Positions 55,716 to 64,000 of a DNA stretch of 64,000 nucleotides are shown here, one piece after another; positions within the stretch are counted from its first letter, which is position 1, and each line of letters opens with the position of its first letter. The notes beneath the pieces were generated by a model. It did no database searches, was not told the DNA's origin, and saw only the letters and a list, made by a program, of their open reading frames with translations. A program made the position numbers and the translations under genes. Location of the stretch: contig JAKTNV010000011.1 of NCBI GenBank assembly GCA_022747635.1, positions 17,087,975 through 17,151,974 of the forward strand, in the 5' to 3' direction. The DNA is from Hetaerina americana. Its lineage: Eukaryota > Arthropoda > Insecta > Odonata > Calopterygidae.

Positions 55716-56899
55716 TTCTAGAACATATAAATTTATTTTTAACATTCCAAGTATACCTACATACACGAAAGTGGTATCAGAGAATGAAATGTTAAAAATC
55801 AACTGCAAATTATGATAATCTTGGCATGTATTGCCATAACCCTGGATTTCGAAAGGAGAATTTGACATCCATGTAATGGATGCTTGTTTGAAGATGAAAA
55901 AAATGCTGTATTAGAAGGGCACGGTACAATGTATGAATATGGCGATTAGAATAATAGGTAAACCTTAGCAGTCCAATAGAATTTTACTAAATTTTGAATG
56001 ACAGTATTCTATTAGGTGTACTTAAAGCTAAACCGCAAAGCTGATAAGATGCATAAAAATTAGAATTGTAATTTAGAATTTGATTCATTTGACGGAAGAA
56101 ATCATTTCTCTAAAAGAGAGTCTTTTGTATTTTCTTTACAACTAGTTGATTTAAAAAATTCTATCAATATTACTTCCAGAAGATTCGCGATTAAATATTT
56201 GTGGCATGAATGTGATGACGTCTTAGAAGACTTCTATTTTCTGAAAAAAGACGTGAATTCCTTTTGAACTCAACTATTCCATCCGTGATTACGGAAGACG
56301 GGTGTAAATGTGCAATAATTATTCGTGAAACATCTTCATCTTCATTTGTTACGACATAAAGGAGAATGGGCCGCTTAGAAATCAAATCTGCCCCTATTAT
56401 ATCGCTCAGTATTTTTTAATGAAATAGACAGGATGCGGATGGAGATTTAAATATATCTTTCACTCATAATCAGTCGTTGAAACGCGAATTCAAATGAAAT
56501 AAGTTCACGTTCTCAAGAAGACCGCTAGGGAATGTTTCGAGCCGTGGTGTGCTCGGGCGAACCAAGCATTAATGAGTTAAGATAACGATTTCCAGACTTA
56601 GCGATTTCCTTTCTGGGACTTCCTGGTTTTAGAACTTGTGGTGATAACATTTCGAGCACAGAATTTGAGGCAACGCACCATCACGCTCATTACAAGTTTA
56701 GTGTGAAGAGGCCGAGACTGTGGGAGCTCTGCTTGCTCTGTGAGTCTCTTCAACTTTCTGGTCGAGTGTTTTGCTAGTCCAGTTGTTATTATCATTAGCA
56801 GTAGTCTACCGGGTTACGGTAGGTTTTCAATGGATCCACACACATATGCTTAATGAATCCATACATTTATGTTATACTTATAAGTTCTCGCTAAGACGA
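55716..56899. other. No gene seen
   Basis: AT-rich sequence without recognisable domains or repeats. Confidence 0.4.
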
Positions 56900-57240
56900 C
56901 TCACATTTGTCCTTGAACCGCATACTACATAATACAATAACCCATTCTTTAGTTCGGCATACTTTCTACCTCCCTTTATCCCATCCAAAATATCTATTAT
57001 TTTCCGTCAATCTACCGCTATTTCTCAATATTATCTCTTCTATTTTTTATTTCTGTCAATTTTATTTTTTCCACCCTTAAATACGCCCACATCTCAAAAG
57101 CGGCAAATCTACGCTTATATTCTTGCCTCAACCACCATATTTTCAAGCCATACCAGAACACATTCCAAACTAAAGTTTTCTCTAGCCTTTTCTTCATATC
57201 TGTACCGAAGGTTCCCGTCATCATCTCCATCCTTTATGTA
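56900..57240 (-). repeat. LINE C-terminal fragment
   Basis: The minus strand at 57230-57018 gives KRLEKTLVWNVFWYGLKIW and RRFAAFEMWAYLRVEKIK. This is a decayed form of the LINE C-terminal phrase with FEMW followed by a basic helix. The lower end matches the pyrimidine-rich 3' text at 42060 and 38690. Confidence 0.65.
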
Positions 57241-57264
57241 AAAGCTTATTTATCTACGCAACAA

Positions 57265-57640
57265 TTTCAGAGTGCAAAAATCATTCGCCTTGACCGAGAT
57301 CTCCCTCGACATCTCGCGCAGTTTCTTGGAATTAGTAGTATTTAGGGAGGCAACCGACAGCTGAGGTCATTTGCGCTATAGGGGATGGACAGGAAAGGAT
57401 GAAGGGTGGAGAGAAACCCAGTGTCGGCATTAGCCTACTCTTTACGAAAGGCGCCAAGGGGTCCGCAGCTTAACGTCCCATCCGACGGACGGCGTACTCA
57501 ATCAAAGTGCCCTCCTCAAAGCACCTCAAGTAGGGATCGAGATACCTCTGAAAAACATTCAACACTGCCGGGATTTGAACCCGGGCCCTCTGGGTGGGAA
57601 GCCAGTACGGTAGCCACCGCAGCATTCGATCCACTTCTTG
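57265..57640 (-). repeat. tRNA-derived SINE, nearly complete
   Basis: Minus strand: a tRNA-like head (A-box region CGGTGGCTACCGTACTGG, B-box GGGTTCAAATCCCGG at about 57575), then a long conserved-looking body (GGATGGGACGTTAAGCTGCG, AAGAGTAGGCTAATGCCGAC). The tail GCGAATGATTTTTGCACTCTG is shared with the repeats at 9525, 15375 and 45118. The B box is perfect, so it may still be transcribed. It is not a functional tRNA because the anticodon arm is abnormal. Confidence 0.75.
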
Positions 57641-57779
57641 GAATTCTTCTTTGTATACGCTCAAGACTTCTTTTAATGTCCTTACTATTTGGTCACTTCC
57701 TTCTGAAACATTTCCTAAATAGGTAAATTGGTCTAACTGTTTTAGTTTAGTTTTCTCAACTTTAGTTAGTTGGTCCAAT

Positions 57780-60679
57780 GTAACTGAAAATCTTATTTAC
57801 CTACTAACGTATTTTATCCTTAGAGGGAACGCAATGCCATGTTTATGAGCTGAATTTAGATATTCATGCGCATCCAAACACGTGCCGCTTAGAGTCGTCA
57901 CTGTTTGTGAAATATATTCCTTATAATTGACACACACACACTGCACTTCATTGGCATTGGTCCCGTTGTGCATTAACTTTCATGACCGAGTTACATTATG
58001 GTATTTCATGGCGATCATTCCAACATATTGCATGAGATGTAAGCATTTTAATGGAAGTGCTCTCCCAAGCAATAAGAAATCGAAACATTTTGCTACGCAA
58101 AAAAATACCGCAGTCGGAACGGTTTCGAGTGAAGAACCCGTGATGTGAAGTTGAACCATTTATGTTGACACTTATTCATGCTTTCTATTTGACAAGCAAT
58201 TCCAAAATTTGTCTTAAAATCTTTTGGTTAGCAATTAAAGGTTAGTTTGAATAAGAATTGAGTAAAATTATCATAGAAAAAAATGGTGGTATTTTATTTT
58301 TAGATTATCAGATAAATATTGTGAAATTAAATGACCATAAGAGTGCACGAAAGCTACTTTCAAAGATTAGCACCTGTTCTCCTCGCAAATCGGATATAAT
58401 TACGAAACGTTTTGGTCAACTGGTAGTCATTTTCATACATACATTTTTCAAAATAATGGGAACATTTCATCATTAGAAAAATTGAAAAAAAATATTATAC
58501 GTTATTAATTAAAATTTCATTTAAATATTAATCCAAACATGCGAGAGGTTCGTGCAAATCTCAATAATTGATTCAATAATATTATTAATTGGAATTACTT
58601 TGCGGGGACGTGTTCCAGAAATTTGTTTTCGTTAAGAGAATATTGGCATAAATGATTGGTGTTCTTAGAAGTTGGTAAGTTAAAGAACGTTGTTATCGTA
58701 CCAATATAATATAATTTATTGAATAGCAATTAGGCCTTTGGGACTTACCGAAGAGGAAATTAAACCATGGCATAAAGAGAGTGTGACATATTCTTCCAAA
58801 ATAAATTTGATATAACTTAAAATGCCACAGTATTATAAGAAAACTAGGATTGGATTATTATCGATGCCCGAAGATTACTTATAAGTACCTGTATGCCTTA
58901 GTTTGTGTCTGGAAACGTTGGGATCTCTGCTGATTCATGACCACTGCAAAAACCCCTGGGAAATGAATAACAGAAGTAAACTACGCAAGGAATCTTTCCC
59001 CCGAGCTATTCGTGATTACGACGATGGGCACATTTGAAACATACTCTGCTCACATTTAAATAATTTTATTTAACGGCCGATCTTCTAACAACCCTTGCTT
59101 TCGGGACCCCGTATCATTGTGTAATCCATTGTAAGGCGTTAGCTTATTCATAGTTCCTTAAATTAACCATTATAAAATAGTCCTACTAGCATTTTGATAT
59201 ACTCAATTTTCAAGTAACTTGAGAGTCAAGGGTTTGAAAGATAACGCCTATATTTTTCCACTAATTACTTTACAGCTATCATAACCGACGAAAAATCCGG
59301 GACCAATTTGTTTAATATCTACTAAACTGCTCACTTTTTTATTCTTGAAGGGTTGCTAAAATTTGCGTAGCTCAGAAGTACATAATGACATCTGAGAAAT
59401 CTTTTTTTGAGGTTTAATAATACTATAATTGGAGAATTGGATGTCAAAATCTCTTTCAAGCCTTTTCACTCTCCTCCACCTGCCTGCAATGAAAAGTATG
59501 CGCTCTGAATAGGCCCACCTCAATAGGGATCACTCCAACACAAGCGCACGTCCCGGAGATTTCAGCAATTTCCTCACTCCTGTCATCGAAGTAGTCCGTT
59601 ATGACTTCTTCACCAATCTCACGTCTTGGAAAGGGACAATGTTTGCTGTGGCGGAAACATCTGAACTGAATTTTTCCACTGAAAGGAGGCGGACGAGGAC
59701 CCCCTTTCTTCGCGAGTGGTATCTCGAAAGATTATCCGACAATGGCTGGATAAGATCGGCGAAACCTGACAATATCATCCGCCGATTGAGTGGCAACAAA
59801 AACAGCAGTCAAATGACTGTCAAAGTTCGATTGCCAAATCGTAGAGTGTGAGAATCTGCTTATCTCAGCGATTAAAGGGAACTAAGTTTAATTTTCAGTG
59901 TGGTTTCAGTGGTGTCACATTTTCCTCATATCATGGAAGATATTCTCTTTTCTACTGTTTAGGTTTAGGAACTGCCTGCTACTGAAACATAGTCTCTGAA
60001 GTCCATTCGATTTTTGAGAAAGGCCGTGCGGTCACTTTTTTTCTCTCAGCTCGCACTCCAGATGATAATAACAACGAGATAAATAGAGATTTCATAAAAA
60101 ATTAAAAAAAGGGCGTAGTCGAAGACAGCTTGTGTCCAGAATTACAAGGTAGTGGTATAGAATATTATTATTAATATAGAATATTAGGATTATAGGATAT
60201 AATCTTTACTTCACAGATCTTGAGAAGCCGTTGAGCAGAGAAGAGATAAGGCCTATTTTATTTTGGCCGACAAGTTTTACAGCAGTACAAATAATTAGAT
60301 TGGAGGGGTAGGCGACATACTCGAACTCTCTATGTGAATCAGACGGTAGAGGTAAGGTCGAGAATCAGGATGGGATATGTGGTGTTTTCGCTATCGCCGG
60401 TAAATTTTAATATACTTGGATATGCTTAGGAAATATTAAGGGTTTCATGGACCGGCTCAAGTTTGAAATTAAAATTTCTTATTTTAGTACCCTGTAAGCC
60501 ACCGATAGGGTGTGTAGTAGGGGGTGAATACACACCAGACTAACTTTGACCCGAATATGACCCTACCGCGGTCGGAAAATGTTATTATGATCCCTTATCA
60601 TTTGTGGAAAAAATGACATATTAAATCTATTTGCTCTACACCTAATATCTTTAATTTTATTCACATGCTCTATCCTACC
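57780..60679. other. No supported gene
   Basis: AT-rich DNA with only short open frames. None shows a domain, splice-compatible partner or repeat signature that I can name. Confidence 0.4.
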
Positions 60680-61147
60680 GTAGTACGATGGGGGTAATAA
60701 TTCATTTTCAACATCTTCGCCAAAGAGACGACTTTCCAATTTATGCCAGAGCGTTGATGCTCTCCCGGAACACTCGTCGTCTACCATTGATTGCCATCCC
60801 TTTTTGAACTGGGTAAACCACTCATAGCTCGTGGTACATTTCAAATCATCCTTGCCATAAGTCTTGGTAATCAGCACAAAAGTTTTCGTGAAGGATTTGC
60901 AGAGTTTCACGGAGAGTTTCACAGAACAACGCCTCTCCTTCCGCGGATCCGATTTTTCGCCGCAATCCACAAACAACCCTTCTCATAAACGGCCGTAACT
61001 AATCAACCGAAGGGAGATATTAACAAAGTGGTTGAAAGTGGCTATTTGAGAAGTTTCCGCGGGCACAACACCTCCAAACGGATTAAACATAACCAACTGG
61101 AGACGCGTTTTTTAAAAAGTTCGGAAACCTTTTGAACAGACCACGTA
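60680..61147 (-). mobile_element. Mariner 5'-end fragment
   Basis: At 61110-61147 the minus strand reads GGTCTGTTCAAAAGGTTTCC, typical of a mariner terminal repeat. Further in, a frame from 60976 contains FVLITKTYGKDDLKCTTSYE, WFTQFKKGWQSMVDDE and CSGRAST, a worn helix-turn-helix half. The similarity then ends and no catalytic half follows, so only the 5' part remains. Confidence 0.7.
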
Positions 61148-61422
61148 GCTTGCTAATTTACGTTAAAGAGAGTGCCTGAAAGGAAAAGATGGACTTTTTT
61201 ATGAAATTAATAAAACTGTCATAACTTTGATTTTTTCCTTTGGTCGAGAAATCGGAAGAGAAGAATTAAGCAATTTTTTAAAAAGAAATTAGCCAATCAC
61301 CTTCTTTATGTAAAATCCTACCGTTAAACCTTCCCGGAAGTATTTCTTGCGTCGGAATAAAATGCTTGCTCGGTGGAATTACGAAATGGCTCCTAGGCAC
61401 GATGCCCTCTCTGCTTTCATAC

Positions 61423-61660
61423 CCTGGGAGAAGTGTGCTTTCGCAATTGAACTTGGCGGGAAAGACAAATTGTGCGTTTGAGCACTCGCTTGCGGTCTGA
61501 CATTAACTTTCGCAGGTTCGGCGAGAGATGGCGGGGCGGTTCGGCCCAGGAGGAAGTTCGACCCAGACGCTCTCGCCGGCGAACTTAGCTGCACTGCGTT
61601 CCACGCGCTGTAAATTCCGGCTTCATAATTCATGTTAGGGTCGCCGCTTGGATACACCAT
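61423..61660 (-). CDS. Probable first coding exon of the 42.9-48.3 kb gene
   Basis: The frame opens with an ATG at 61660 in a fair context (A at -3). It runs 79 codons rich in Ala, Ser, Pro and Asn (MVYPSGDPNMNYEAGIYSAW, ending AKAHFSQ) to a good donor (CAGG/GTATGA) at 61423, leaving phase 1. The exon at 48251 enters in the matching phase, giving a glycine at the join. The intron would be 13 kb and would contain the LINE. No other exon was seen between them, but none can be excluded. The composition is typical of a disordered regulatory-protein N-terminus. The function is unknown and the link is inferred from phase and composition only. Confidence 0.35.
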
Positions 61661-62667
61661 TTATTGCATCAAACCCACGGAATATAGGGGTAGGAACTGT
61701 TCCCGAGATAGGAAGGGGGGGGGGAGGAATCGAGTAATTGTGACGCCGCAATGAGATTATTAAATTTTCGTCTTCTCTTCGAGGAAAAGAGTAAAGTTGC
61801 AAGATTTCATCACTGTCTAGTGACGTTATTATGCTGATGGGAGAGGAGAGGAAGGGTAGAGACGTGTTTGAAGGAAAGATGCGAGTGTTACAAATGGTTT
61901 ACCAAAGTCGTGCATTGCATTTGAGCACGGTTTCAAAGCTCTCTCTCAATGTCCTGTTATAATAATAATTTTCACCGGGTGATCATGATACAATAAACAA
62001 GAGGTCGTTTGTATATTATATAAGTCACGTCAAATAAGTCGTAAAGTCGTATTATATAAGTCGTAAAGTATATAGAAATATGCAGAAAAAACGCACACTA
62101 CACAGCAATATGTAAAAATTACATCATGATACACAGAAATAAGTAATAGTTTACAAAAGTGCTATACCACCGAGTATTTAAGTATTCTTTCATGGAATAA
62201 AACATCTCCTTCAGCAGGTATTTCGTTAGTTTTACTTTGAAGCTTTTTTCTTTCAATGATTGAGGTAATTAATTATTAAATTGTATGTCCATTTCTTGGG
62301 GTCCATCTAGTTAAGCCTTGGTTATTACACTTTTGAAGTGTATGTCGTTAGCACCTCTTTTGCTATAACCATGTAGACTAACGGTCGACGATGTGGTTCC
62401 ATTAAATAAGCTCTGTTCCTTTACGTGCCTACTAAAATCTTTGTTTGAAACCATGATTGATGAAAGCGATGAGTTACTAGAGGACACGATTGAAAGATCA
62501 CTTTAAAACATATGGTCATTGTGACATACAAATAATATATTGTCCTTAAAAATTGAGGTATATTTAAAAATGTGTGCCTCTCGGAGTGGAAAAAATGGAA
62601 AGAAAGGTTGGACAAATTCTTATAATAGGTAGGTACGAATTTATTATAATAACTGAGTTATTATTAT
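61661..62667. other. No gene seen
   Basis: AT-rich sequence upstream of the candidate first exon. It includes a short G-run at about 61716 and no recognisable element. It may hold the promoter if that exon is real. Confidence 0.35.
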
Positions 62668-62750
62668 AATACATCTACATATTACCCCGCAAGCCTCCGC
62701 AAGGACGTGTGGCGGGGTGTGTTAGGTCACCACCTGTAAAAGGAAACAAA
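62668..62750 (+). repeat. Dispersed repeat ending CGTGTGGCGGG, copy 2
   Basis: Matches 41675-41735 over ACATCTACATATTACCCCGC and GGACGTGTGGCGGGG, then continues GTTAGGTCACCACCTG. Confidence 0.55.
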
Positions 62751-63175
62751 ACCACTCGCAAAATCTACACATCAATGCATACCTATACTCTCAGTGGCGT
62801 ATGCATTCATGCAAAAACGATAACACAATAACAGACAAGCCGAAGGCAGAAATTGCAAATACGATATTTGAAAAAATTAAAAAAAAATATTTTTTAATAG
62901 GTAGTATTCATATCACTATAATACCATTCAATTGCTGTTGATCCCTATTAGCTTTACAGTGTGAGTTCACCGTGGATTTGCTAGCAGGAGTACATGTCTA
63001 CTCTAAATCATTTCTCTCCTTTAATATATGGATTCCACTGGTCGTGTGAAATCAAGAAATTTCAAGTGTATTCTATGACAGTGGTTTTTTTAGTCGGGTC
63101 CGCTTGGTCATAAAAAATATATTTGCTGGGCAAATTTTTTATTTGCGGTTTTAGTTTTTTTCCTTGTGTTCACTC

Positions 63176-63400
63176 TGTAAGCTCCGCCTGGGAATTGAAC
63201 CAGATCACAACGGCGGTCTTGAGGTCCTCATTGTCTTCAAACTGCTGTCCACCAAGCCACTGTTTCATGCACAGCAAGAGAAAATAAATAGTTGCTAGAT
63301 GCATGTTCGGGAAATTGCATGGCGGTCCAACAACGCTGGTCCACTCATCTTTCATTGTGTTGGTTGGCAAGCAATTAGTTAGGGAGCCACCACCTTGCAC
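63176..63400 (-). mobile_element. Mariner C-terminal fragment
   Basis: The minus strand ends with CMKQWLGGQQFEDNEDLKTA and VIWFNSQAEL, a typical C-terminal block of a mariner transposase. In another frame just upstream, FPEHASSNYLFSL is a worn SPDLAPSDYxLF catalytic block. Frames change between the two. The N-terminal half was not found. Confidence 0.6.
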
Positions 63401-63639
63401 ACCATTTGTGATAGCCGAGCTTTTCCGTAGCAATCGTGTGGAAAGTGGTGCGTCCAACACAGGGAAATCTATCAGCCTGGACACTAATCGTCCATCGTCG
63501 ATCAGGTCGCTGTTCTTGGTCCACTTATTGAACGATTTCTTCGGTCTGGATGCTAAAGCCGGCCATTCCACTCCTTGCACATTTGTGCGGCCATATTTGA
63601 AATCTCGACCTTTCCTTCTCTCATTACTGTAGGTCAATC

Positions 63640-64000
63640 AACTAGGCACAACTCTCAATGAATTGTTATCTGCATTCACTAACAGGCAAATTAATATTAA
63701 ATGAAAAAAAAATAAATTCAGTGGCTTCGGTAATAATCAATAGATGACACTGCATGCGTACAAACTTTGATCTTACCCGCCAATATTTAAATTAAAATAA
63801 ACGGCACTTCCTTTTCGAATATACTTCTTATATTTCTCTTTTTTAATGACTAAGGGCAAAAGAGATAAAACCATATCGCAAACTCGATAATTATAACGGG
63901 AATAAATGTCGAATATCTACAATTGCTGATGGCATGCGATCGTTAGTTATTGTGGGAGGCACACAGTCGTTATCTCTGAGAATGAATTTGTCGAGATGTG
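63640..64000. other. No gene seen at the window end
   Basis: AT-rich DNA with no recognisable feature. Confidence 0.4.

Noticed and set aside
57560..57640. Possible tRNA gene with a perfect B box
   Set aside because: The anticodon stem is four pairs with an eight-base loop, and a long repeat body follows; treated as a SINE.
63403..63637. 5' part of the 155-codon minus-strand frame
   Set aside because: Only the last ~70 codons resemble mariner; the rest is not recognisable and is frame-accident sequence as far as I can tell.

Overview
This is a eukaryotic, almost certainly arthropod, nuclear window. Coding sequence is split by GT-AG introns with a conserved exon phase, the background is AT-rich, and the repeats are those common in insect genomes: mariner-type DNA transposons of several families, a DUF4817-type transposase, LINEs, a Penelope-like element, tRNA-derived SINEs, hairpin elements and (TA)n tracts. 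The species cannot be named from sequence alone.

Host genes, left to right. (1) 7114-19267 (+) holds the last seven exons seen of a PHF20/PHF20L1/MBD-R2-type chromatin protein, with a split PHD finger. (2) 24274-25171 (-) is a complete four-exon EMC6, an ER membrane insertase subunit. (3) 25493-28777 (+) is a complete four-exon COMMD5. EMC6 and COMMD5 are head to head across 321 bp. (4) 29804-37512 (-) is the 3' part of a transcription factor with an AT-hook and an ETS domain. (5) 42857-48251 (-) is a chain of four phase-matched exons of a gene I do not recognise. A likely first exon lies at 61423-61660, and the gene may continue into the ETS exons.

Mobile DNA fills much of the rest. Two 1332-bp mariner copies with identical full-length DD34D transposases lie in opposite orientation, one inside a PHF20 intron (12045-13376) and one just past its 3' end (19706-21037). 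Decayed or deleted mariners lie at 600-1760, 5394-6146, 32144-33440, 45933-46639, 60680-61147 and 63176-63400. A DUF4817-type transposon (26887-28222) sits in COMMD5 intron 3, and a 76-bp element with the same ends sits in PHF20 (10011-10086).

An apparently intact LINE on the minus strand (49644 to about 55400) carries ORF1 (zinc knuckle) and ORF2 (endonuclease, reverse transcriptase, CCHC), joined by an overlapping stop/start. It is framed by two outward-pointing, perfectly matching 153-bp arms of a tRNA-derived SINE. From 55.6 kb to the end I see only repeats, remnants and one candidate first exon.

No prokaryotic features, CRISPR arrays or functional tRNA/rRNA genes were found. Family names rest on recognised protein motifs; no database search was run.
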